NCBI GenBank assembly: GCA_035999765.1
Contig: CP108521.1
Location: 3,100,001-3,164,000 of the forward strand
Reading direction: 5' to 3'
DNA from: Streptomyces sp. NBC_01231
GTDB taxonomy: Bacteria; Actinomycetota; Actinomycetes; Streptomycetales; Streptomycetaceae
DNA length: 64,000 bases
The notes beneath the pieces were generated by a model. It searched no databases. It worked only from the letters and a program-made list of their open reading frames with translations, and was not told the DNA's origin. Below, one piece after another: positions 44,001 through 51,878 of the stretch; positions within the stretch are counted from its first letter, which is position 1, and every line of letters starts with the position of its first letter. The translations under genes were made by a program, and so were the position numbers.

Positions 44001-45299
44001 TGGATCGCGGGCGACCGCCCGACCATCCGTCTGCGCTGGACCGGCAGGCAGCCGATCAGCGAGGTCGTGCTGGCCCCCGCGGGCGGTCTGTCCAGCCGGC
44101 CCACCGAGGTGGACATCAGCTCCCCGGACGGTGCGGCGATCGCCGGGGTCGACGAGAACGGCGCGGTGCGCTTCCCGGCGATCACCACGGACCGACTCGA
44201 CATCACGATCACCGACACGGCCCCGATGACCCTGCACAACCCGGTCGCCGACGAGGACCTGCAACTGCCGGTCGGTCTCACGGAGGCGTACCTCCCCGCT
44301 CTCGACCGCTATCGCACACCCCAGCCGAAGGCCGACCGGACGTTCTCACTGCCGTGCGGCAAGGGGCCGGTGCTGGCGGTGGACGGTGAGGTGTTCCAGA
44401 CCGGTGTGAAGGGGCGGGTGCGGGACCTGACGGAACGCCGCCCCGTTCAGGTGACTGTCTGTCAGTCAAGCCGTGTCGGCGACAAGTTGGAGCTCACGGC
44501 CGGTTCGCACCGGGTCGAGGGCGGAGACGCCGGGCCCCTGACCCTGACCGACGTGACCCTCACCCGCGGCACGGTGACGGAGCCCGTGGCGGCGACTCGT
44601 GAGCTTCGGGTACGGGACTGGCTGGGCGACCGGCGCGAGCTGACGGTCGGCTCGGGAGCGGCGTCCTATGTGACGACGTACGAGAACTACAACGACGGCT
44701 GGCGGGCCACCCTCAACGGCCACGAACTCACGCCGCTGCGGCTGGACGGCTGGCAGCAGGGCTGGCGGGTCCCGGCGGGGGCGGGCGGCACGGTGCACCT
44801 GTCGTACGAACCCTCGACCACGTACGACGCCGGACTGATCGGCAGCGGGGCGGCACTGGCCGTCCTGCTGGGCCTGGCCCTGTGGCGCCGCCGCGCCCCC
44901 AACCCGGACGAACCGCAGCCGCTGCCGCCCTCGCCCGGCCTGTGGCTCGGCACGGTGGCGCTCACGCTGGTCGCAGCAGTGATCGCCGGGTGGTTCGCCC
45001 TGCTGGTCCCGGCCCTGGCGCTGCTGGCACTCCGTCGGCACACGCTCCTCGTCCCGATCGCGTTCGTCGCCCTCGCGGGGGCGGGGATCGCGGCGGCGAC
45101 GGGGGCCGGAGAACCGGCGGGCAGGGAGCAGGGGGCGTTCGGGCCCGTGGCCCAACTGCTCGCGCTGATCGGGCTGTTCGCGGGACTGGTGAGTGTGCGG
45201 GAGCCCGGCGACCGGGGCGGACCGCCACCGGAGTCGGAGGCGCCGACCCGGCACCTGCCGCCGGTCCGGGACGAGAAGGGGAGGACCGAAGCCGTATGA
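41094..45299 (+). CDS. AftD-like alpha-(1-3)-arabinofuranosyltransferase (DUF3367, GT-C)
   Basis: A giant 1401-residue GT-C membrane enzyme. The first 480 residues hold about ten hydrophobic segments with luminal loops (TKLGVTTDPGRFLSDLGQLWHDQGSFGGIQDQYVGYVWPMLP is the conserved first loop). The large extracytoplasmic part (about 480-1260) has carbohydrate-binding-like beta domains, e.g. SWLFHLPQFDPVNAFDGNPDTAWAEG and LSARNLTDGDLTTAWIAGDRP, which look like F5/8-type discoidin modules. Two or three more helices end the protein. In mycobacteria AftD branches arabinan in arabinogalactan and lipoarabinomannan using decaprenyl-phosphoryl-arabinose; Streptomyces lacks that wall, so the acceptor is unknown. 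ATG 41094 overlaps the previous stop. Confidence 0.9.
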   Translation: MTTSTVQAPPPAAVPSTAIMSGPPEGPRSRRWLLGFWAVVFVLFLAVQPGRQTFDTKLGVTTDPGRFLSDLGQLWHDQGSFGGIQDQYVGYVWPMLPFYWLGHAVQLPVWLVERVWLSLIVSVAFWGALRLAERLRVGTGASRLLAALAYALWPMFTIVIGSTSAAALPGVFLPWVLLPLADERHSARVAALRSALLVPFMGGVNASSTLAALLPAGLYLLSRPPGPRQRKLIAWWVPGVILATAWWWIPLLLLGFYGENFLPYVESARTTTETMSATEALRGGGNWVAYLHLVEAWLPAGWTVASSVIVILCSACAAGLGLAGLARRDMPERRWLVLTVLTAALVLLAGHGGAFGAPFHGAVQDWLNGALAPFRNIYKFQVGLALALVLGLAHVVGVAAESRGARRIRGRRFAPLVAAVLVLPGLMWPYLNGAILNPGSFQQLPTYWKATADWLEKYSPDSRALVVPATAHGIYSWGSPIDQPLDVLADSRWAQRDYVPFGTPGNRRAMDAVEESLLTGGEVPGLADYLSRAGVYYVVVRNDLDPDQIGNVPTSTVKRTLEQSGYERVTGLGPLMTGGRIAPDTPLQVEGLYPRQRAVEIYRPASESVPRPGQAGLTPVADTAVVSGGPEALLPPASELRGRASVLTGDNHPGLGTPPLQVVGDGLRRADTRFGLINANTSYTYTRDERNASGAAQDAGEKPHQILPTTGLDHQTVAELRGARAVTASSYGSWLFHLPQFDPVNAFDGNPDTAWAEGVAGSPNGQWLRIALPDDAYDMPSSFKVTPLPQESVRSAATRVRVETERGSRSSFLRPDGSTQSVKAPPGETSWMKLTITDSVARRAGLAGAGFSEIDLPDVQVTRLLRLPTDAARTDASAQVVSLHRTADPAGFSPTGTEAGLHRTFSTATAGTYEVRANAVPVAGEELDKLLYEIAPDQRDRITATADSTATLGAGLSARNLTDGDLTTAWIAGDRPTIRLRWTGRQPISEVVLAPAGGLSSRPTEVDISSPDGAAIAGVDENGAVRFPAITTDRLDITITDTAPMTLHNPVADEDLQLPVGLTEAYLPALDRYRTPQPKADRTFSLPCGKGPVLAVDGEVFQTGVKGRVRDLTERRPVQVTVCQSSRVGDKLELTAGSHRVEGGDAGPLTLTDVTLTRGTVTEPVAATRELRVRDWLGDRRELTVGSGAASYVTTYENYNDGWRATLNGHELTPLRLDGWQQGWRVPAGAGGTVHLSYEPSTTYDAGLIGSGAALAVLLGLALWRRRAPNPDEPQPLPPSPGLWLGTVALTLVAAVIAGWFALLVPALALLALRRHTLLVPIAFVALAGAGIAAATGAGEPAGREQGAFGPVAQLLALIGLFAGLVSVREPGDRGGPPPESEAPTRHLPPVRDEKGRTEAV

Positions 45300-46660
45300 C
45301 GACCACATCCACGCCGTCCACGCACAGAGCGTTCCCACGGATCCCGTTCCCGGTCGTGGACGAGGTCGCCCGGCACTGCCTCCAGGAGGAGGAGCCGGAG
45401 ACGGTCCACATCGAGGTGCATCTGCCGGGGCGGCTGGATCCGGCGCGGCTGCGGAAGGCGTTCACGGAGGCGCTGCACCGGCATCCGCGGATCCTCATGC
45501 GGGAGGCCGCGGGGCCCTGGTACCGGCGCCGGTACGAGTGGGAGCTGACGGCGGAGCCGGACCTGGAGGTGGTGAGCTTTCCCGCGCCGGGCCGGGACGC
45601 GTTGCGGGACGCGCGGACCCGGGCGCTCGTTCAGGCGCCGCCGCTGTCGTTGTCGCCGCCGATCCGGTTGGAGGTGGTGGAGGGGGCGGGACGCGCGGAG
45701 GGCGGTGAGGCACCCGTGGACGGTGGGGCGGCCCCAGCGGCGGCCGTTCCCCGGGGCGAGGCGACGGTCCTGTTCCTCACCATCAACCACACCGCCCTCG
45801 ACGGCCCGGCCTGCCTCCGCGTCCTCGCCACCGCGGCGGAGCTGTACGGCGGCCGGGACAACTCCCCCGCCGCGCCCCCCACCCGCGCCCCCGAACCCCC
45901 GCCACCCCCGGAGGACGCCCCCTCCAACTGGTCCCGACCCGCCCGTGTGGCCGCCGGCGCCCCCGAACTCTCCCCCGGCAACGGCCTCCTCGTCGCCGAA
46001 CTCCCTCTCCCGCACCGCCCCAAGGGCTCCCCGTACACCGTGAACGACCAGCTGATGGTCGCCACGGCCCTCACCCTCGCCCACTGGAACAGGGAACACG
46101 GCGCCCGCCCCCGCCCCCTGCGCATCACCATGCCCGTCGACGACCGCCCCCGGGACACCACCATGCCCATCGGCAACGGCACCCGACTGGTCGAAGTCCC
46201 CTTCACCCCGGACGAGTTGACCCGCGCCACACCGTCCGACATGCGGGCGCTCCTGCACCGCACGGCGACCCGTACCCGCGCCCTCAAGTCCCTCCCCCGC
46301 CCCCAGCTCGGCCACGGCGCGTCCCTTCTCACCGCCCCGGTCGCCCCCGTGGCCTGGCGCGCCGCCCTCACCCGGGGGCTGCGCAGGGCCGCCGCGCCCT
46401 GGACGTCGACGACCCTGCTCAGCAACATCGGCCGCGTCCCGTACCCGCTGGACTTCGGCGCGGAAGCCGGCCGCGCGCACGCCGTCTGGTTCTCCGCGCC
46501 CGCCCGGATGCCCCGCGGCCTCACCGTCACCACCGCCTCCACCGCGGGCCGCCTCCATCTCGCCCTGCGCTGGTCGCGCTCCCTGCTCGGCCACGACGAC
46601 GGAGCCCACCTGCGCGACCTCTTCGAGCACCACCTGCACACCACGGAGGTCAGCACATGA
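45296..46660 (+). CDS. Stand-alone condensation-domain acyltransferase
   Basis: A 454-residue protein with the chloramphenicol-acetyltransferase/NRPS condensation fold. The active-site motif HxxxDG is in LTINHTALDGPACLR (about residues 162-176). Other marks are VEVHLPGRLDPARLRKAFTEALHRHPRIL at the start and LRITMPVDDRPRDTTMPIGNGTRLVEVPF. There is no adenylation or carrier domain, so it resembles PapA-like enzymes that acylate a hydroxyl on a glycolipid. A Pro-rich insert (about 195-220) is probably a loop. It starts inside the AftD stop (ATGA) and ends overlapping the next methyltransferase gene, which supports a role in decorating the same product. Confidence 0.85.
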   Translation: MTTTSTPSTHRAFPRIPFPVVDEVARHCLQEEEPETVHIEVHLPGRLDPARLRKAFTEALHRHPRILMREAAGPWYRRRYEWELTAEPDLEVVSFPAPGRDALRDARTRALVQAPPLSLSPPIRLEVVEGAGRAEGGEAPVDGGAAPAAAVPRGEATVLFLTINHTALDGPACLRVLATAAELYGGRDNSPAAPPTRAPEPPPPPEDAPSNWSRPARVAAGAPELSPGNGLLVAELPLPHRPKGSPYTVNDQLMVATALTLAHWNREHGARPRPLRITMPVDDRPRDTTMPIGNGTRLVEVPFTPDELTRATPSDMRALLHRTATRTRALKSLPRPQLGHGASLLTAPVAPVAWRAALTRGLRRAAAPWTSTTLLSNIGRVPYPLDFGAEAGRAHAVWFSAPARMPRGLTVTTASTAGRLHLALRWSRSLLGHDDGAHLRDLFEHHLHTTEVST

Positions 46661-47400
46661 CCACCACCGCCCAGCAACCCCCCAAGGACCTGCGGGACTT
46701 CTACGAGAACCCCGACGTCCCCGTCGCCTCCGGCGCGCCCCGCTCACTGCGCCAGGCCCGCATGCTGGCACGCGCCCTCGGCCCGCCCGGCGGCACCGGC
46801 ACGACCCGCACCGTCCTCGACATCGGCTGCGGCGACGGCACCGCCGCGGCCACCGCCGCCCCCCTGCTGACCGGCCACCGCGTCATAGGCCTCGACTGGT
46901 CCCAGGACGCCCTGAAACGGGCCCGCGCCCACCTGACGAACCCGGTCCGCGGTGAACTCACCGGCCCCGGGCTCCCGTTCGCCGCCGACTGTGCCGACGC
47001 CGTGCTGTTCAGCGAGGTGATCGAGCACCTCGTCGACCCGGACGCCGCGCTCGACGAGATCCGCCGCATCCTGCGCCCGGGAGGCCACCTCATGCTGTCC
47101 ACCCCGAACCTGGCCGCCTGGTACAACCGCGCCCTGCTGCTGGCCGGAGTGCAGCCCGTGTTCTCCGAGGTCAGCCTGCGGGCCGTGCACGGCCGGCCGG
47201 GCAAGGAGGTGGTGGGACACCTGCGGCTCTACACCGCCCGCGCCCTGCGGGAGTTCGTCACGGCCGCCGGCTTCGAGGTCGTACGACTCGAAGGCGCACC
47301 CTTCCACGGGGTTCCGCGCCCGCTGCGCCCGCTGGACCGGCTCGCCTGCGCCAGACCGGCCCTCGCGTCGATCCTGCTGCTGCACGCGCGAAAGACATAG
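46657..47400 (+). CDS. Class I SAM-dependent methyltransferase
   Basis: A 247-residue enzyme. Motif I is TVLDIGCGDGTAAATAA (about residues 52-68), then VIGLDWSQDALKRAR, and FAADCADAVLFSEVIEHLVDPDAALDEIRRILRPGGHLMLSTPN. The latter is typical of UbiE/Methyltransf_11 enzymes acting on sugars or lipids in surface-glycan clusters. The C-terminal third (LRLYTARALREFVTAAGFEVVRLEG) is a usual lid. It starts inside the previous stop (ATGA) and ends 11 bases before the DMT permease start. Confidence 0.9.
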   Translation: MTTTAQQPPKDLRDFYENPDVPVASGAPRSLRQARMLARALGPPGGTGTTRTVLDIGCGDGTAAATAAPLLTGHRVIGLDWSQDALKRARAHLTNPVRGELTGPGLPFAADCADAVLFSEVIEHLVDPDAALDEIRRILRPGGHLMLSTPNLAAWYNRALLLAGVQPVFSEVSLRAVHGRPGKEVVGHLRLYTARALREFVTAAGFEVVRLEGAPFHGVPRPLRPLDRLACARPALASILLLHARKT

Positions 47401-47411
47401 GGGCCCGGGCG

Positions 47412-48329
47412 ATGTGGTGGGGAGTGGCCGCGGCCCTGCTCGCGAACGTCCTCTACAGCACCGGATTCGTCCTGGAGAAGCGGGCGCTCGCCGCCCTGCC
47501 GGAGGTGAGTGTCCGGCAACCCGCCCGGCTCCTCGGGCTCGTGCTGCGCAGCCCGCTGTGGATCGGGGGGTCGCTGGCGCTCGCCTCCGGGTTCGCCGCG
47601 CAGCTCGCCGTGTACCGCACGCTGCCGATCGCCGCCGCGCAGGGCATCTTCGTCTCCGGGCTGGTCCTGCTCGTGCTGCTGTCCTCCCGGCTGCTCGGCG
47701 AGGAGACCACCGGCCGCGAGCGATACGCGCTGGGCGCGATCCTGCTCGCGCTGCTCATGGTCGTGCTGTCGCTGAACGAGGACTCCGACCGGGTCGGCCA
47801 GGAGGCGCCGTACCCGTTGATCCTGCTGGTGTGCGTGCCGTCGCTGGCCGCGGGCGTGTGGCTGTACAACACGGCCGAGCGCCGCACCCGGCACCGCCAC
47901 CGCGCGCCGACCACGGGCGTGGAGTACGGCGTGGCGGTGGGCCTGCTGTACGGCGTCAGCTCGCTCGCCATCAAGGGCGTGTCGAGCTGTCTGACGTCGA
48001 GCGGACTCCAGGGCGCGGTCCTCGACCTGCTGCGCTCCCCGTACCCCTATCTCCTGCTCTTCACCGGCGCGTTCGGACTGGTCATGTCGCAGGCGGCGCT
48101 GCAACGCTGCCGGGCCTCGCTGATCGTGCCGGTGTGCACGACGGTGACCAGTCTGTTCACGGCGGTGCTCGGCACGCTGTCGTTCGGCGAGGCACTGCCG
48201 CACGACCCCCTCAGGCTCACCCTGCGCCTGGCGGGCACCGCACTCGCCGTCTCCGTGCTGCTGGGCATGCCCAAGCACGACAAGGCACGCCAACCCTCCA
48301 TCGCCACCAAGGAGTTGACCCCACCGTGA
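47412..48329 (+). CDS. DMT-superfamily (EamA/NIPA-like) permease
   Basis: A 305-residue membrane protein with about nine to ten hydrophobic segments. The first (VAAALLANVLYSTGFVLEKRALA) and the motif PIAAAQGIFVSGLVLLVLLSSRLLGEE are typical of the DMT group, as is SLIVPVCTTVTSLFTAVLGTLSFGEALP near the end of the second repeat. Relatives flip polyprenyl-linked or small polar metabolites, or carry Mg2+. In this operon a flippase role for a glycan precursor is attractive but inferred. It ends overlapping the Trm112-like gene (GTGA). Confidence 0.86.
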   Translation: MWWGVAAALLANVLYSTGFVLEKRALAALPEVSVRQPARLLGLVLRSPLWIGGSLALASGFAAQLAVYRTLPIAAAQGIFVSGLVLLVLLSSRLLGEETTGRERYALGAILLALLMVVLSLNEDSDRVGQEAPYPLILLVCVPSLAAGVWLYNTAERRTRHRHRAPTTGVEYGVAVGLLYGVSSLAIKGVSSCLTSSGLQGAVLDLLRSPYPYLLLFTGAFGLVMSQAALQRCRASLIVPVCTTVTSLFTAVLGTLSFGEALPHDPLRLTLRLAGTALAVSVLLGMPKHDKARQPSIATKELTPP

Positions 48330-48559
48330 CACCCGACGACCCCTTGCTGAAGATCCTGGCGTGCCCGCTCGACAAGGGCCCGCTGCACCTCGTCGCACCG
48401 GACGGCCCGGACGGCCCGGACGACGCCGAGGTCCTCTACAACCCGCGGCTGCGCCGCCGTTACCCGATCGTGGACGGTATCCCGCAGCTGCTGCCGTCCT
48501 CCGGGGAGCAGGTCACGGACGACGAACACGACGACCTCCTGAAGCGGATGACGCCGTGA
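48326..48559 (+). CDS. Trm112-like small zinc-ribbon-type protein
   Basis: A 77-residue protein matching the Trm112/UPF0434 fold: LLKILACPLDKGPLHLV at the start and NPRLRRRYPIVDGIPQLLPSSGEQV near the end. Only one of the usual cysteines is kept (ACPLDKG), so zinc binding is probably lost. In bacteria small Trm112-like proteins often sit next to methyltransferases and may activate or stabilise them, as eukaryotic Trm112 does. Here it lies between the permease and the FkbM methyltransferase with overlapping starts on both sides (GTGA and GTGA), so a partner role for FkbM or the other methyltransferases is likely but inferred. Confidence 0.85.
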   Translation: MTPDDPLLKILACPLDKGPLHLVAPDGPDGPDDAEVLYNPRLRRRYPIVDGIPQLLPSSGEQVTDDEHDDLLKRMTP

Positions 48560-49389
48560 CGGGCCCCGCGCGCACCTGGGCGGCCCGGCTGGCCCCGCAT
48601 CTTCCCACCCGGCTGGTCGCCGCGGCCGCCCGGGCCGTGTACCCGCGCTTCGAACCGGAACTGGCACGGCTCACCGACCTGTGCCCGCCGGGCTGCGGCA
48701 CGGCGGTGGACGTCGGCGGCTGGTACGGCCCCTGGACGCGGCGCCTGGCCGGACGCGCCCGCCGGGTGGTGACCGTGGAGCCGGTGCCGCATCTGGCGCG
48801 GCTGCTGACCTCGGCGGCCCCGGCGAACGTCCGGGTGATCCAGGCCGCGGCCTCGGACCAGCCTGGCACCGCCCGGCTGTGGCTGCCGTCGGACGACGCG
48901 GGCGACCGGGGGGTCTCCTCGCTGGTCCGCCGGGACATCCACGGCCGTGCGGTGGACGTGCGCTGTGTGGTCCTGGACGACCTGGGGCTGCGTGACGTGG
49001 ACTTCATCAAGATCGACGTGGACGGCAGCGAGCTGGCGGTGCTGCGCGGCGCGACCGGTCTGCTGGCCCGCGACCGCCCCGCCCTCTTCGTCGAACTGGA
49101 GTCCCGTATCCAGCCGATCGCGCCGGTGGTGACGTATCTGACCCTGCTCGGCTACGACGGCTGGGTGCTGCCCCGCGACACCTGGGTGCCGCTCTCCGGC
49201 TTCCCCCTGGAGTCCCACCAGTCGATGGCCGCGTACGTGGTCACGCACGGCCTGCTGCGCCGCGTCCTGCCCTTCCGGGACCGGCCCAGGTACATCAACT
49301 CGGTGCTCTTCCTTCCCGATGGGCGCCGCCCTGGGGAGCGGCCGGTGCGCGACGATGAACGGCATGCCCTCAGGAAACCGTCCGAGTAG
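48556..49389 (+). CDS. FkbM-family methyltransferase
   Basis: A 277-residue SAM-dependent O-methyltransferase. Motif I is TAVDVGGWYGPWTRRLAG (about residues 49-66), VVTVEPVPHLARLL follows, and the FkbM hallmark is VDFIKIDVDGSELAVLRGATGLLARDRPALFVEL (about 150-183). FkbM enzymes methylate sugar or polyketide hydroxyls. GTG 48556 overlaps the stop of the Trm112-like gene. It ends the tightly coupled run; the next gene overlaps its 3' end by 35 bases but looks unrelated. Confidence 0.9.
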   Translation: MTGPARTWAARLAPHLPTRLVAAAARAVYPRFEPELARLTDLCPPGCGTAVDVGGWYGPWTRRLAGRARRVVTVEPVPHLARLLTSAAPANVRVIQAAASDQPGTARLWLPSDDAGDRGVSSLVRRDIHGRAVDVRCVVLDDLGLRDVDFIKIDVDGSELAVLRGATGLLARDRPALFVELESRIQPIAPVVTYLTLLGYDGWVLPRDTWVPLSGFPLESHQSMAAYVVTHGLLRRVLPFRDRPRYINSVLFLPDGRRPGERPVRDDERHALRKPSE

Positions 49390-49975
49390 CCCCTTCACCC
49401 CGCTCGAGTTCCAGCTGGTCCTGCTGCGCCGCATGGCCGACCACAATCCGGACCTGGTCGAGGACGCCCGCCACGAGCTGGGCGTCTCGATCGCGGACAT
49501 GCGCGAGGCCAACAAGCGGTGGCAGGCGATGATCCGCTCCCCTCGGACGCGTGCCGCCGCCTCGCGGTACCGCTCGATCCTCGGCGAGCCGGAGTCCGTG
49601 CTCGCCCGCACAGTGGGCGACCTGAAGTGCGAGGCCCGTCTGTGGCCCCTCCCCCTGTGGCCCGGCCTCCGCTTCGAGATCCTGCTCGCCCCGGACAGCA
49701 CCGTCTGGAACGAGTGGCTGATCCGCGCCCCCGGCACCGAGGGCCCCGAGCTGCGCACCCTCGACGACCTCACCCCCTGGTCCTGCACGGTCGACGAGGC
49801 CGCCCGCGCCTTCGCCCCCGCCCGCCCCCTCCAGGGCACCGCCCCGACCCGCTGGGGTCTGGCGTTCACGGCGCCGGACGCGCGGGGTGTGCGGTGGGAG
49901 TGCGCGGCCGAGTTCACCTGGGGGTTGTTGCAGCGGGTGGCGGTCAACGACCGGGCACCGTCGTCGCCTGCCTGA
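49355..49975 (+). CDS. Hypothetical protein
   Basis: A 206-residue soluble protein from ATG 49355 (an ATG at 49364 is equally possible, as neither has a good SD). A helical N-terminal part (PFTPLEFQLVLLRRMADHNPDLVEDARHELGVSIADMREANKRWQAM) is followed by a region richer in Trp and Pro (LWPLPLWPGLRFEILLAP, NEWLIRAPG, VRWECAAEFTWGLLQRV). No family, signal or metal motif is recognised. It overlaps the FkbM gene by 35 bases and is convergent with the gene ending at 49979. Confidence 0.65.
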   Translation: MNGMPSGNRPSSPFTPLEFQLVLLRRMADHNPDLVEDARHELGVSIADMREANKRWQAMIRSPRTRAAASRYRSILGEPESVLARTVGDLKCEARLWPLPLWPGLRFEILLAPDSTVWNEWLIRAPGTEGPELRTLDDLTPWSCTVDEAARAFAPARPLQGTAPTRWGLAFTAPDARGVRWECAAEFTWGLLQRVAVNDRAPSSPA

Positions 49976-49978
49976 GCG

Positions 49979-50791
49979 TCACCTGCGGAGCCAGTGGCCG
50001 GCCGCCCGCAACCAGGTGGTGAACAGGGCCTGGTCGCCCAGGACTTCGACGCCCGGCGCGGGGGCCGGGGAGGGGCGCTGGTACATGAGGAGCAGAAGGT
50101 CCGTGAGCGGGCCCCGTACCGCGGTGGTCGCCTTCTGGTGGGCGTGGCTCCAGGCCATGGGTGCGCCGGTGAGGTCGACCAGCCACTCCCCCGTCCCCTC
50201 GGGAGCGTCGGTGGCGTGGAGGTGGAGGGTGCGGTCCGGGCCGAGCAGCGCGTCGTGTGCGGCCGTCGACTCGTAGGCCTGCGGCAAAGTGCTGAACTCG
50301 ATCCACTCGTCGAGCCCGTCGCGTGCGACGTCCGCGTCGAGGGTGTACGTCCCGCCGACCGCGGCGGTCGCGTCGAAGCGGTGGACGACGGTCTCGTACG
50401 TCATACGGCGGGCCCAGAAGAGCGGGGTGCCGCCGGGGGCCACGGTCCACACCGTGACGTCCGGCCCGGTCGCGCGCAAGGTCTCCGCGAACTGTTCGGC
50501 CCCCTCCGTGAGCCAGGCGGACAGCGTGCCGAGATCGTCGTCCGCCTCGGGCGTGACCAGGTCGACCTGCTCGTCCGGGACGGGGCCGGTGGCCCGGGTC
50601 CGCACGATCGTCTCGGCCCAGCGGTGCGCGCCGCCGACGTGGCGCAGCAGGTGGGCGAGGGTCCACCCGGGGCAGCCGGGCACCGGCGCGGTGACCTCCG
50701 CACCTTCGACGACCGAGGTCAACCGGTGGGTCTGGTCGACGATCCGGTCGCCGTAACGGACGTGGAGCGGGCGGGAGTTCGGACGCGTCAT
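49979..50791 (-). CDS. Maleylpyruvate-isomerase/DinB-fold protein
   Basis: A 270-residue protein of the actinobacterial maleylpyruvate isomerase N-terminal group. The metal-site pattern is present: His in GWTLAHLLRHVGGAHRWAE (about residues 46-64) and the paired His in RRMTYETVVHRFDATAA (about 128-144). The C-terminal third (TGEWLVDLTGAPMAWSH, PLTDLLLLMYQR) is the SCP2-like part common in these proteins. True maleylpyruvate isomerases use mycothiol in aromatic catabolism; most relatives are uncharacterised mycothiol-dependent enzymes. ATG 50791 is preceded by GGTGG; an upstream GTG extension of eight residues is less likely. It lies downstream of the ATP-grasp gene on the same strand. Confidence 0.88.
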   Translation of the reverse strand: MTRPNSRPLHVRYGDRIVDQTHRLTSVVEGAEVTAPVPGCPGWTLAHLLRHVGGAHRWAETIVRTRATGPVPDEQVDLVTPEADDDLGTLSAWLTEGAEQFAETLRATGPDVTVWTVAPGGTPLFWARRMTYETVVHRFDATAAVGGTYTLDADVARDGLDEWIEFSTLPQAYESTAAHDALLGPDRTLHLHATDAPEGTGEWLVDLTGAPMAWSHAHQKATTAVRGPLTDLLLLMYQRPSPAPAPGVEVLGDQALFTTWLRAAGHWLRR

Positions 50792-50839
50792 GGCGCCACC
50801 GTAGACCAGGACCACGACGGTCCACGGGCCGTTTCAGGA

Positions 50840-51721
50840 CTAGGGCACGTCCTGGGCCGCTGCCGTCAGGATCGCCGCCACGACCGCCGGTACCGACTGC
50901 GGATGCAGGTCCAGGAACAGGTTCGGTTCCACCAGCTCCAGCTCCATCACCCGCGGCTCCCCGTCCTCCCCGTCCACCAGGTCGACCCGGGCGTACAGCA
51001 GCTCGGGGGCGTCCGGTACGGCGGCCAACGCGCGCTCGGCGACAAGGAGTTCGGCCGGGGCCGGGGTCCACGGCTCCAGTCCCGGGTGGGCCACCTTGTC
51101 CGCGTCAAAGGCGGTGCCGGAGGCGAGGACGGCCCGCTTGCGGCTGGCGTGCAGCAGCCGCCCGCCGTAGAACTGCAACGCCCGCTCGCCGTGCAGGTCG
51201 ATGCCCTTCATGTACGGCTGCACCATCGCGGTGAGCCCCTCCTCGTGCAGGTGCGCGAGATGGCGTACGGCGGTGTCGTGCTGCTCGGGCGTGTAGCGGG
51301 CGGCATACCGGGCGCCGGCCCCGGAGGTCGGCTTGACGACGTACTCGTGGTCCGCGGGAAGGTCGACGGCATCCCCGGGGGCGAAGTATTGGGTGGGGAC
51401 GACGGGCACCCCGGCCGCCGCCAGCTCCCCTATGTACCGCTTGTCGGTGTTCCACCGCACCACCTGGGCCGGGTTGGCGAGCCGCGTCATCGTGCCGCAC
51501 TTGAGCGCCCACGCCACGAACTCGGCGGCTCGCCAGCTGTAGTCCCAGGTGGACCGGATCACGGCGAGGTCGAAGCCGGCCCAGTCGACCGCGGCGTCGT
51601 CCCAGATCACGGCCTCCGCCTCGGCCCCGGCCGCACGCAGCGCCGCCAGCAGCACCGGCAGGTCACGGTCCTTGCTGGGCTTCGGCCGGGGGTCGTAGGT
51701 GACGAGGGCGATACGGGGCAC
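50840..51721 (-). CDS. ATP-grasp enzyme (RimK/glutathione-synthase-like)
   Basis: A 293-residue ligase of the ATP-grasp fold. Visible elements: N-terminal strand RIALVTYDPRPKPSKDRDLPVLLAAL, central RSTWDYSWRAAEFVAWA, ATP-binding Lys in EYVVKPTSGAGARYAARY, and Mg-binding acidic/Asn residues in RVMELELVEPNLFLDLHPQSV. Such Streptomyces proteins join a carboxylate to an amine or thiol, but the substrate is not readable. GTG 51721 has AAGGAG at good spacing. It is divergent from the MerR-PP2C gene (158-base gap) and upstream of the maleylpyruvate-isomerase-fold gene on the same strand. Confidence 0.86.
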   Translation of the reverse strand: MPRIALVTYDPRPKPSKDRDLPVLLAALRAAGAEAEAVIWDDAAVDWAGFDLAVIRSTWDYSWRAAEFVAWALKCGTMTRLANPAQVVRWNTDKRYIGELAAAGVPVVPTQYFAPGDAVDLPADHEYVVKPTSGAGARYAARYTPEQHDTAVRHLAHLHEEGLTAMVQPYMKGIDLHGERALQFYGGRLLHASRKRAVLASGTAFDADKVAHPGLEPWTPAPAELLVAERALAAVPDAPELLYARVDLVDGEDGEPRVMELELVEPNLFLDLHPQSVPAVVAAILTAAAQDVP

Positions 51722-51878
51722 GGCGGGCTCCTTCTCGTACGGTGCGCGACTGGCAGGCTAACCGGCGCCCCGGCGACCGCGACCACCTGGTTGACCCTCC
51801 CCATGGGTGAAGCCCCAGCATCGGTGGCGGGGAACAAAGGCAGCCGAAGGGCTCGGACGGGACCGGGGGCTACGACGC

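Noticed and set aside
41178..44264. 1028-residue minus-strand frame
   Set aside because: Antisense of the AftD-like gene; Arg/Gln/His-rich composition is a shadow pattern.
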